From Cytophagales bacterium (lineage in GTDB: Bacteria; Bacteroidota; Bacteroidia; Cytophagales; Bernardetiaceae): DNA of 52,744 nucleotides. Position 1 is the stretch's first letter. Every line of letters starts with the position of its first letter. The translations under genes and the position numbers were made by a program. The notes beneath the pieces were generated by a model. The model was not told where the DNA came from. It saw nothing but the letters and a program-made list of their open reading frames with translations, and made no database searches. Shown piece by piece: positions 9,447 to 17,449 of this stretch. The stretch is from assembly GCA_013299045.1 (NCBI GenBank), contig JAAFJX010000027.1:1-52744 (forward strand), in the 5' to 3' direction.

Positions 9447-10598
9447 CTAAACTACTTTCTCATACATGACAGGTTCTAGAGTTGCTATTTTGGGCATTTT
9501 TTGTTCGGGCGAATCTTCCCGTCCCATTTTTTTCAAAAAGCTACGATGCGAACGAAGCGCGTCTGTGAATGTAGGGTTGTCAATGTAGGGAATTCTAAAC
9601 TCTTTGGCTGTTTGCTCTACGATAGGCGCTATGCCTACATAGTGTACGTGGCAAATATGTGGAAAAAGGTGATGTTCTATTTGGAAGTTAAGACCACCCG
9701 CAATAAAGTTCAAAAGTTTATTGTGGCGCGCAAAATTTGCAGTTGTATAAAGTTGGTGCACAGCCCAGTTGTTTTCGATTTCGCCCTCAATATTAGGAAC
9801 TGGAAAGTGTGTACCTTCTACCACGTGCGCCATAACAAAAATAATCGTGAGTAAAAAGCCTTCAAAGAAGTGCATAACCAATAAGCCGATTAAAATTTGC
9901 CACCAAGGCTGTGGAATAATAAAAAAGGGCATCACGAAAAACAGCGCTAAATGCAGAACCTTGAAACCCAAAAGGTTAAAGTACTGGCTGGTAGGATGCT
10001 TGGGGTAGCGAAAGCCAATGGGCGCTTGAAAAAAGAATTTTTTAAAATCCTTTAAAAAAATCCAAGAAATACTTGCTAAGCCATAAAGAAAAAAAGCGTA
10101 AACGTGCTGATACCTATGAAATCTCGTGCGTGGTGCGCTCGGCGACATACGAATAAGCAAAGTAGAATGGATGTCATCGTCCATATCGGGAATGTTCGTA
10201 TAGGTGTGGTGAATCGTATTGTGAACAATTTTCCACATATAATCATTTGCACCTATAATATTGAAAAATTTGCCAACAAATGCATTCAAAAATGGGCTGC
10301 TAGAGTAGGCACCATGAAGTGCATCATGACAAACGTTTAAGCCAATAAAGGCAGCAAAAGTGCCTAAACCAATCCAAAGCGGTAAACTTTGCCAAAATGA
10401 TGCCCATTGCCCAAACATTAAAGTAGCAAAAAAAGTCATCATGCCACCAATGTAAAAGAATACCTTGAAGTGCATGAGTGCATTGCCGTGCTTTGAAATG
10501 CCTCTCTCTGTAAAGTAAGCATCTACGCGCTTGCGTAGCGTAGATAGGAACTCTTTTTGAGAGACTGGCGAAAAACGAATGGCTTGTTGTTGCTGCAT
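9447..10598 (-). CDS. Membrane fatty acid desaturase (acyl-lipid/linoleoyl-CoA type)
   Basis: This 383-residue integral membrane di-iron desaturase has the three histidine boxes HDALHG, HNTIHHTYTN and QIEHHLFP. The last box has Gln in place of His, as in front-end (delta-5/delta-6) desaturases, but there is no fused cytochrome b5. Hydrophobic pairs lie before box 1 and between boxes 2 and 3. I prefer the ATG at 10598 (MQQQQAIRFSPVS) because the family begins just before this IRFS/KEF segment; an upstream ATG at 10649 adds 17 poorly matching residues. It is probably the first gene of the operon with pdxH and the aminotransferase. The likely role is membrane lipid unsaturation. Confidence 0.92.
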   Translation of the reverse strand: MQQQQAIRFSPVSQKEFLSTLRKRVDAYFTERGISKHGNALMHFKVFFYIGGMMTFFATLMFGQWASFWQSLPLWIGLGTFAAFIGLNVCHDALHGAYSSSPFLNAFVGKFFNIIGANDYMWKIVHNTIHHTYTNIPDMDDDIHSTLLIRMSPSAPRTRFHRYQHVYAFFLYGLASISWIFLKDFKKFFFQAPIGFRYPKHPTSQYFNLLGFKVLHLALFFVMPFFIIPQPWWQILIGLLVMHFFEGFLLTIIFVMAHVVEGTHFPVPNIEGEIENNWAVHQLYTTANFARHNKLLNFIAGGLNFQIEHHLFPHICHVHYVGIAPIVEQTAKEFRIPYIDNPTFTDALRSHRSFLKKMGREDSPEQKMPKIATLEPVMYEKVV

Positions 10599-10837
10599 AA
10601 ATTTAAGATATGGGGATTTGGGGTTATTGTTAAACCAAAAAACACGCATCGCCTAAATTCTTGTATCAAATAGCAAAAAAGTACGTTCAGACGAACCCTC
10701 TGGCTTACATTAAAAAAAATCAAGTGTTGTCTTATGCGCTTAACTCTGCAATATTAGCATACATAATTGACAATAGCAATTTAGATGGCAGAAATATACG
10801 CTATTTAACAAAATTTGATACGCATTCGGTTGGGCGT

Positions 10838-13800
10838 TTATAGCTCTATGCCTATAACGAGTACGTCGTCAATCTGTGGGCTTTTATCTTTCCATGCCTC
10901 AAAGAATTTCTCAAGGTTTTGGCGTTGTTGCGCAAAGGTCTGCTCACAATTCTCTTGCAAGAGCCTTTTAAATTGCTTTTTTGTTATTTTTCGGCTCTCC
11001 TGCCCTCCACCAAACTGGTCAAAATACCCATCAGAGGTTAGATACAACTTATCGCCTTTTTGATATTTAACAACGGTTTCGGTATAAGTTTTTTCTTCGC
11101 TGTGCAAAAGCATACCGCCTATTGAGAATTTATCGCCTTTTAACTCTGTTAGTAGGCCATTATGCACCAAAAATGCAGAGTTGCGTGCGCCCGCAAAAAT
11201 AAGTTCTTGTGTTTGGGGCTTTATTTCTAAAAAGACCATATCCATACCGTCTCGGCTCTTCCAAGTACCGCTTTTGAGGTGGTCTTGTTTAAGCCATTGC
11301 ACAATGGTACGATTCATTTCAGTCAGTATTTGGGCAGGGCTTATAAAATGCTGAACGTTCACGGTTTGTTCTAGCAACGCAAAGCCAAATACAGACATGA
11401 AAGCACCTGGTACGCCATGCCCAGTACAATCTACAAGGGCAATGGATATCACGTCGTTTTCTTGCGTACACCAATAAAAATCTCCGCTGACTATATCGCG
11501 AGGCTTGAACAGCACAAAATGGTCATTGAAAAGAGGGGCAAGGTCTTCATAGTCAGGCATAATAGCGTGTTGAATGCGCTCTGCATAACGTATGCTATCC
11601 TTAATCTTGCGGTTGGCAATTTCGATTTGTTCCTTTTGTTGCTCGGCGCGTTTTTTCTCTTCCGATAGTTCTCGGGTGCGTAGGTTCACCATTCTCTCTA
11701 ATGAGCGCTGTGTAAGCTGCAAACGCCTTTCGCGCCTCCAGCTCAAGAATGCTCCGGAAGCAGCTATCAATAAAACACACATCAGAATGAACCAAGTTTC
11801 TCTGTAAAATGGTGGCGTAATGACAATTTTGAGTGTAATCGGCGTAGGATTCCAGACCCCGTCCGAGTTAGAGCCTTTGACTTTCAGGGTGTAGGTTCCG
11901 GGGTCTAAGTTTGTATATTTCGCTACGCCTTGGTTAGTAAAAACCCAATCTTTTTCAAAGCCCACCAGTTTATAAGCATATTTGTTGTTGTGCGGATTCG
12001 CAAAGTGTAAGGAGGCAAAACTGATGGCAAAAGAGTTGTTGTCGTACTGTAGTTCTAAAACTTTCGTTTCGCTGATATGTTTTTGTAGCAAAGAATTGGG
12101 GCCAATCATAACAGATTTGTTATTGATTTGAAAATCCGTAAAGACCAAACGCGGAATATAGCGGTCGGGCTTAATGCTATCAGGGCGGAAGTAGTTGAGT
12201 CCATGTATACCGCCAAAGAACATTTCGCCTGTTTTGCTCTTATAAAGCGCCCCAAAGTTATACTCATTGCTCTGCAAGCCATCGCTAGTGGTATATTGCT
12301 TAAAGTGCATGCGCTCAGTGTCAAAACGTGTAATACCTCGGTTAGTGCTGAACCAGAGTTCTTTATCTGATTTGGCCAAAACTCCATAGAGTACGTTATT
12401 CGGAAGGCCGTCTTCCTCTGTAATATGTGAAAACTTTTCGGTTTTGGGGTCAAATTTGTTCAAACCACCGCCATAAGTCAGCACCCAGAAAGTACCATTA
12501 GCCATTTCATAAACAGGATAAACGCGGTCAGTACTGATAGAGTTGGTGTCTTTGGCCGAGTAGCGATAGACTTTGAACTTTTCGGTTTTTGGGTCAAACT
12601 TATTCAAACCACCTCCGTTTGTACTTATCCAAAAAAAACCGTTCTTGTCTTCATAAATTCCTCTTATTCTATTATGAGAAAGGCAGTTAGACTCACTTTT
12701 GTCATGTACATAGCGCTTGAAAGAACCATCTTTTTCTTGCATTTTGGCCATGCCGCCATCTTCTGTGCCTATCCAAATACCGCCGTTTCTATCCTGAAAA
12801 ATAATTTTGACATTATTGCTGGGCAGAGAATTAGGGTTAGCAGCATCAAAAGTATAACCAATAAGCTGCGACTCATATATAGCTAAAGAAATATCGTTGC
12901 CAGTATATTTGAAAAGCCCTTTCGTCTTCGTCCCTATCCAAATATTACCGCTTTTGTCTTCAAAAATGCAATTTACCTGCTCACCGCTAAAAGGATTATT
13001 GCCAGATACTTCGCCAGTGCGCCTGTTCATTTTATCTAAGCCACTGCTTGTCCCTACCCAGAGCCTGCCAAAGCGGTCTTCCAGAATACCTCTTACTGTA
13101 TTGCTGTTCAGAATTGTTTGAATTGGTGTGTTGGCATAAGTGCCAAATCTTGAGCCTTTTAGATTGAATTTACACACTCCAAAGTCTTCTGTACCAATCC
13201 AAATAACCCCTGAACGGTCTTGATAAATTCTGCTCAAATGGTCGGTTGTGATGCCTTTGGGAGCAAGCGGCGAATAGGCGTAAATAATAGGTTCGCTGTC
13301 CATATCGCCACTGACAAATCGGTAAAGGCCAAACTTGGGTGTGCTGACCCAAATATCTCCACCTTTTTCTTGCAGCACATCGCTGATGTCGTAGGTATAG
13401 TTGTAAATGACATCTGGTGCCATTTTATTGGGGTCTTTTCTGAAAATAGTTTGACCAGAGAAAGCCAGCAAGTGCCCCCTTATATCCAGTTTGATTTGCT
13501 TGATTTTTTGGCCTGCCAAAAACTTTTTGCCAAAGCGCATCGCCTTGTTGTCCCAAAGTAAGATGCCGTCGTTTGTTCCAAGCCAAACCTGACCATTGGC
13601 GGTTTCTACAATGCTATTTATGTGGCTTTCAGCACTGTTTTTACTAACGTACCGGTTGAATCTGCCGTCTGCATTGTTGAATTTGTTAAGCCCCTCATTT
13701 GTACCTACCCAGAGCTGCTTTTTAGCATCTTCAAAAATGCAATTAACAGTATTCTGTGAAATAGAATACGGGTTTTTGGGGTCATAGAAGAAAGTCTTGA

Positions 13801-14194
13801 AGTGGTGAAAATTTCTATCAAAAAGGTTTAGCCCATTGTCTGTTCCTATCCAAAGCCTTTGTTTGGAATCTTCAAAAATAGAGCTAACAAAGTTGTCGGA
13901 AAGCGAATTAGGATTATCAGCTTCTCGCTTAAAGTGTTTGAAGGACTGCCCATCATAGAGATTAAGACCGTCCTGTGTGCCAATCCACATTAGCCCGCGG
14001 CTATCCTGCCAAAAACAAACTACCGAGTTCTGAGAGAGGCCATCTTCCAAATCAATCTTATCAAATCGAATAGGCGCTTCTTCCTGGGCAAGAACCTCAA
14101 AAAAAAGAGCAAAAAAGAGCAAAGTACAAGTCAGATATTTAATAAAAATAGCCTGATAGTTCTCTACATATCGCTTAACTTCGGCATAAAACAT
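10838..14194 (-). CDS. Sensor protein: periplasmic two-component-type propeller, Y_Y_Y domain, TM, SpoIIE phosphatase
   Basis: This is a 1118-residue signalling protein. A signal sequence (hydrophobic stretch ending LAQE) leads into about a dozen Reg_prop propeller repeats (LWIGTDNGLN, IWIGTEDFGVCKFN, FWISTNGGGLNKF) up to about residue 690. A Y_Y_Y domain follows (about 730-795, YAYKLVGFEKDW, GTYTLKVKGSNSDG). Next are one membrane helix (about 800-818), a charged coiled coil, and a PP2C-like SpoIIE domain (about 885-1118). The latter has the metal-binding DIVSGDFYW, VDCTGHGVPGAFMS and the distal DDVLVIGIEL aspartates. The outside propeller probably senses a ligand and the inside phosphatase would act on an anti-anti-sigma-like partner, which is not in this window. 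A promoter is visible upstream at 14312-14341. Confidence 0.93.
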   Translation of the reverse strand: MFYAEVKRYVENYQAIFIKYLTCTLLFFALFFEVLAQEEAPIRFDKIDLEDGLSQNSVVCFWQDSRGLMWIGTQDGLNLYDGQSFKHFKREADNPNSLSDNFVSSIFEDSKQRLWIGTDNGLNLFDRNFHHFKTFFYDPKNPYSISQNTVNCIFEDAKKQLWVGTNEGLNKFNNADGRFNRYVSKNSAESHINSIVETANGQVWLGTNDGILLWDNKAMRFGKKFLAGQKIKQIKLDIRGHLLAFSGQTIFRKDPNKMAPDVIYNYTYDISDVLQEKGGDIWVSTPKFGLYRFVSGDMDSEPIIYAYSPLAPKGITTDHLSRIYQDRSGVIWIGTEDFGVCKFNLKGSRFGTYANTPIQTILNSNTVRGILEDRFGRLWVGTSSGLDKMNRRTGEVSGNNPFSGEQVNCIFEDKSGNIWIGTKTKGLFKYTGNDISLAIYESQLIGYTFDAANPNSLPSNNVKIIFQDRNGGIWIGTEDGGMAKMQEKDGSFKRYVHDKSESNCLSHNRIRGIYEDKNGFFWISTNGGGLNKFDPKTEKFKVYRYSAKDTNSISTDRVYPVYEMANGTFWVLTYGGGLNKFDPKTEKFSHITEEDGLPNNVLYGVLAKSDKELWFSTNRGITRFDTERMHFKQYTTSDGLQSNEYNFGALYKSKTGEMFFGGIHGLNYFRPDSIKPDRYIPRLVFTDFQINNKSVMIGPNSLLQKHISETKVLELQYDNNSFAISFASLHFANPHNNKYAYKLVGFEKDWVFTNQGVAKYTNLDPGTYTLKVKGSNSDGVWNPTPITLKIVITPPFYRETWFILMCVLLIAASGAFLSWRRERRLQLTQRSLERMVNLRTRELSEEKKRAEQQKEQIEIANRKIKDSIRYAERIQHAIMPDYEDLAPLFNDHFVLFKPRDIVSGDFYWCTQENDVISIALVDCTGHGVPGAFMSVFGFALLEQTVNVQHFISPAQILTEMNRTIVQWLKQDHLKSGTWKSRDGMDMVFLEIKPQTQELIFAGARNSAFLVHNGLLTELKGDKFSIGGMLLHSEEKTYTETVVKYQKGDKLYLTSDGYFDQFGGGQESRKITKKQFKRLLQENCEQTFAQQRQNLEKFFEAWKDKSPQIDDVLVIGIEL

Positions 14195-14311
14195 TCCAAA
14201 AGATATTCTTACGGCAATTCAAAGTAATGTATTCTTGTGAGACTGCTGTCTAAAAGTATGACTAACAGAACAATAGTTGGCATTGGCCTAGCTTTAGATA
14301 GTATTTGTTGC

Positions 14312-14341
14312 GCAAATATAATGCTAATCCATAAAAATCAA
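14312..14341 (-). promoter_or_regulatory. Bacteroidota-type promoter for the propeller/SpoIIE gene
   Basis: On the minus strand TTG (14341-14339), an 18-nt spacer and TATATTTGC (14320-14312) match the Bacteroidota -33/-7 pattern. It implies a leader of roughly 110 nt before the ATG at 14194. Confidence 0.6.
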
Positions 14342-14383
14342 ACTTTTTTCTGTAAATTGGAACAATAAAAATAGATTAAAACA

Positions 14384-14977
14384 CTACTTTTTGGCGGTAA
14401 TATTCCGCAATGCGCAAACCATCTCATCGTCCATAAAACCGTCATTGTCCCAGTCTGTAAGGCCACGAAACTCCCCTATATCGTCTTTCACGTAAACGTG
14501 GTAGCGGCGCATGGTGCGTAAAGGGTCATTCTCAATCAGAAAAAGGGTGTCGCCCCGTACCGACCAGTTTGCGGTTGCCTTCTGCTTAATACTACCGTCT
14601 AAATTTTTAGTTTCAGTATAAACCGTTCCATCTTTCTTAAAGATGGTAACTTGAGGTTGGGCTTTCATAACCTCCGCCCAGTTGTGTGGCTCGGCCGCAA
14701 AATAGGAAACGCTGTCCTTACTTCCGGCTGGTGTATGGTATTTTATATACAGATGGCTGCTTAGCCAAGTGCCTAAAAGTGCTTCAAATATCTGCTTTTC
14801 ACCCTTTTTTAGTAGGCTGGTATCCTGTGGGCTAGGCTGCAAGTCTGGAATTTTGTCAAGAACGCTCTCCTTTGCTGTCGTATCTGTGTCAGTCTGTACT
14901 TTTTCGGTAGGTTTGTTACAAGCAAATAGCCCAAGGCTAAAGAAAAGGCCATAAATGCTGAGATAGAATAGCTGCAT
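14384..14977 (-). CDS. Lipocalin-like lipoprotein of unknown function
   Basis: This 197-residue protein has a lipoprotein signal (SLGLFAC lipobox at about residue 20) and a Thr/Asp-rich linker. It then has a compact beta domain: LLGTWLSSHLYIKYHT, VTIFKKDGTVYTETK, ATANWSVRGDTLFL. This pattern (GTW start, strand pairs, W..GDTL) is typical of small lipocalin-like domains in Bacteroidota. Near the C-terminus DWDNDGFMDDEM looks like a calcium-binding DxDxDG loop. No partner gene is evident; it lies between the sensor gene and paaZ in the same direction, about 130 nt after paaZ. Function is not known. Confidence 0.75.
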   Translation of the reverse strand: MQLFYLSIYGLFFSLGLFACNKPTEKVQTDTDTTAKESVLDKIPDLQPSPQDTSLLKKGEKQIFEALLGTWLSSHLYIKYHTPAGSKDSVSYFAAEPHNWAEVMKAQPQVTIFKKDGTVYTETKNLDGSIKQKATANWSVRGDTLFLIENDPLRTMRRYHVYVKDDIGEFRGLTDWDNDGFMDDEMVCALRNITAKK

Positions 14978-15033
14978 AGGATAACAGGGATAAGGTTAAT
15001 TGTCTAAAATTTTAACTGCACTAAGTCTGGGCA

Positions 15034-15095
15034 GCCCCTTTGCCATTCCTATCACAGCTTGGTTCATGATGAGGAATGGCAAATCAATTCAGGGG
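15034..15095. repeat. Perfect 11-bp inverted repeat beyond paaZ
   Basis: TTTGCCATTCC (15039-15049) pairs with GGAATGGCAAA (15073-15083) around a 23-nt loop, with an outer CCCC/GGGG pair. It lies just past the paaZ stop. The T-run is on the + side, so as a paaZ terminator it is atypical. Confidence 0.6.
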
Positions 15096-15103
15096 TTTTT
15101 GGC

Positions 15104-17146
15104 CTAGCCTTTTCTTTCAACCAAGGTCAGAATGGTTGCAAGCGCTACAAGTTCGTGAAGTTGATTAAATACTTGTACTTGCCACTTCACAACTCCTTGC
15201 GGCACTTCGCCTTCGCGGAGGTCTTTGGCAATTTTTTCTTTAACAGAGAGCTTAACGTAGATGGTGTCGCCTACATAAACTGGCTTTGTAAAACGGAGTT
15301 CATCTAGCCCATAGTTGGCTAGAACAGGGCCTTTGGCTGCATCAACAAACAAACCAGCGGCTGCAGAAATGATAAAGTAACCATGCGCAACACGGCGTTC
15401 GAACACCGAGCCTTCAAAACTCGTATCGTCTGTATGTGCGTAGAAGTGGTCCCAGCTGAGGTTCGCAAAATTAACAATGTCGGCTTCGGTGATAGTTCGT
15501 TTATGTGTCGTAAGTGTTTCGCCAATTTCTAAGTCATCAAATTGCTTTTTGAAAGGGTGTACTGGCTTCACTATCTCATCTGCGCCCAATAAGTAGTTTC
15601 CTGTAATGGCAGAAAGCGTGGTTGGTGAGCCTTGTATGGCGGTGCGTTGCAAATAGTGCATAACGCCTCTGATACCGCCCATTTCTTCACCACCACCCGC
15701 ACGACCAGGCCCACCATGCACAAGTTGTGGCATAGGTGAACCGTGCCCCGTGGACTCGCCTGCTGAGTGCCTGTTCAGAACGAGCATACGCCCGTGCATA
15801 CAAGCAGCGCCCAGAACAATCTCTTTGGCCACTTTATTGTTTGCAGTGAACAAAGAACCGACCAAACTGCCCTTCCCCATTTTGGCTAACTCTATGGCCT
15901 CATCGGTGTTTTTATATGGCAAAATAGTATTCACTGGCCCAAAGGCTTCTACCGAATGCGGTGCATCAACTGCAAATGGATTTTGGCAATATAGCAACAT
16001 AATAGGCGCAAAAGCACCTTTTTCTGCATCTGCACCCACTACATTGAAGCCGTCTAGCTGTCCGTAAAGTGGTTCGCAAACACGCATTAGTTCAAGCGTT
16101 TTGGCACGTACATCGGCTTTCTGGCTAAGGCTGGCCAAAGAACCCATACGAACACCTTCTGTAGCAGGATTGCCTATAACTACCTTACTGAGGCGTGCTT
16201 TGAGCGCATTAGCTACCTCCACGACGCGGTTTTCTGGAACTATAGTCCGTCTAATGGCTGTACATTTCTGGCCAGCTTTGGTAGTCATTTCTCGTGTTAC
16301 TTCTTTAATAAATAGTTCAAATTCAGGCATATCTGGCGTAATGTCTTCACCCAGTATGCAGCAGTTCAGAGAGTCTGCCTCCATATTAAAACGGACTGCA
16401 TTCTGAATAAGCACAGGGTGCGCCTTGAGTTTTTGGCCTGTGGTGGCTGAACCTGTAAAAGTAACCACGTCTTGGCAGTCCAAATGCGAGAGCATATCGC
16501 CAATACTGCCGCAAAGTACCTGAAAAGCACCCTTTGGCAACAAGCCTGATGCAATAATTTCTTTAGCCATGGCCTCAGTCAAAAAACTGGTGGCTGTGGC
16601 GGGTTTAACAATACATGAAACTCCAGCGAGTAGATTGACGGCTATTTTCTCGAGCATGCCCCAGCAAGGGAAGTTGAAAGCATTGATATGCACAGCCACG
16701 CCTTGCAGCGGAACAGCAATGTGATGGCCAATAAAAGTTCCGCCTTTTGAGAGCACTTCGGGCTTGCCGTCCACCAGAAAAGTGTCGTTGGGTAGCTCGC
16801 GGCGGCCTTTGCTAGCATAAGCGAAAAGATTGCCTATCCCGCCCTCAATATCCACCCAGGAGTCTGCTTTGGTGGCACCAGTCAGGGCAGAAATTTTATA
16901 AAATGCGTCTTTTTTGCTCGTAAGATGCAGGGCGAGCGCTTTTAGCATACGTGCGCGCTCGTGGAAAGTCATTTTGCGAAGCGCCGGGCTACCTATACGG
17001 CGGCCGTAGTCTAACATGGCTTTGAAGTCAATCCCTTTTGTAGAGGTTTGCGCAATAGGCTCGCCTGTAATGGCATTGTGCATGGTGGCTTCTGAGCCCT
17101 TTCCGCTCACCCACTCTCCGCATACGTAATGTTGTAACTGGTTCAT
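15104..17146 (-). CDS. paaZ: Bifunctional PaaZ: aldehyde dehydrogenase plus MaoC enoyl hydratase (phenylacetate pathway)
   Basis: This 680-residue protein has the two-domain build and length of PaaZ. The N-terminal aldehyde dehydrogenase (about 1-520) has the catalytic Glu in FNMEADSLNCC and the nucleophilic Cys in TKAGQKCTAIRR, and the NAD-binding FTGSATTGQKLKAHP. The C-terminal hotdog/MaoC domain (about 535-680) has the hydratase motif WDHFYAHTDDTSFEGSVF. PaaZ opens the oxepin-CoA ring and oxidises the semialdehyde during aerobic phenylacetyl-CoA breakdown. No paaABCDE, paaG or paaK gene lies in the window, so the rest of the pathway must be elsewhere if present. MaoC-ALDH fusions without the pathway are also known, so the substrate is inferred. 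Confidence 0.93.
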   Translation of the reverse strand: MNQLQHYVCGEWVSGKGSEATMHNAITGEPIAQTSTKGIDFKAMLDYGRRIGSPALRKMTFHERARMLKALALHLTSKKDAFYKISALTGATKADSWVDIEGGIGNLFAYASKGRRELPNDTFLVDGKPEVLSKGGTFIGHHIAVPLQGVAVHINAFNFPCWGMLEKIAVNLLAGVSCIVKPATATSFLTEAMAKEIIASGLLPKGAFQVLCGSIGDMLSHLDCQDVVTFTGSATTGQKLKAHPVLIQNAVRFNMEADSLNCCILGEDITPDMPEFELFIKEVTREMTTKAGQKCTAIRRTIVPENRVVEVANALKARLSKVVIGNPATEGVRMGSLASLSQKADVRAKTLELMRVCEPLYGQLDGFNVVGADAEKGAFAPIMLLYCQNPFAVDAPHSVEAFGPVNTILPYKNTDEAIELAKMGKGSLVGSLFTANNKVAKEIVLGAACMHGRMLVLNRHSAGESTGHGSPMPQLVHGGPGRAGGGEEMGGIRGVMHYLQRTAIQGSPTTLSAITGNYLLGADEIVKPVHPFKKQFDDLEIGETLTTHKRTITEADIVNFANLSWDHFYAHTDDTSFEGSVFERRVAHGYFIISAAAGLFVDAAKGPVLANYGLDELRFTKPVYVGDTIYVKLSVKEKIAKDLREGEVPQGVVKWQVQVFNQLHELVALATILTLVERKG

Positions 17147-17287
17147 AGCAGATATTTTTTGGCCAAATTTAGAAAAAATATTGGTCTTTGCATCTAAAAA
17201 AACAAAAAATATTGCGTATTTCGGAACTGCAACGATTCAAACAATAAGGCAGGCACTTTTTATATTTGATACAGAGGTGTTAAAAAA

Positions 17288-17330
17288 AAAACCTCACATA
17301 ATTTTAAAAAACTGTGTGAGGTTTTAATTT
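17288..17330 (-). terminator. Terminator between the RND gene and paaZ
   Basis: AAACCTCACA (17289-17298) pairs with TGTGTGAGGTTT (17313-17324). On the minus strand the stem is followed by a run of ten T, so it would end leftward transcripts from the RND gene. A shorter T-rich stretch on the + side could make it bidirectional. Confidence 0.85.
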
Positions 17331-17342
17331 TTTACACGACTA

Positions 17343-17449
17343 CCAGGCCTGATTTTCTGAAAAATGGACTAGAATCTAAGAGATTTCAAAGGCAAATTTC
17401 TTATTTAATTTACTGATAGTTAATACTTTAGATTAATTTTCAGAACAAT
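17343..17449 (+). repeat. Fragment (right arm) of the 460-bp repeat family, copy D
   Basis: About 107 bp resemble the last 105 bp of copy A (26702-26805): ...GAATCTAAGAGATTTCAAA..., TTTAATTTACTG, AATACTTTAGAT. The end is diverged (TTTTCAGAACAAT) and is followed by TAACTA, which fits the family's TAnnTA flank. The terminator and other sequence to the left replace the rest of the element. The RND gene's TAA stop lies exactly on the edge. Confidence 0.65.

Noticed and set aside
13220-13561. Plus-strand frame of 113 codons
   Set aside because: Antisense to the propeller repeats of the sensor gene.
10838-14194. Tandem DNA repeats or CRISPR-like array from the repeated propeller motifs
   Set aside because: The repeats are protein-level (Reg_prop) with diverged DNA; no constant repeat/spacer spacing. 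No CRISPR array was seen anywhere in the window.
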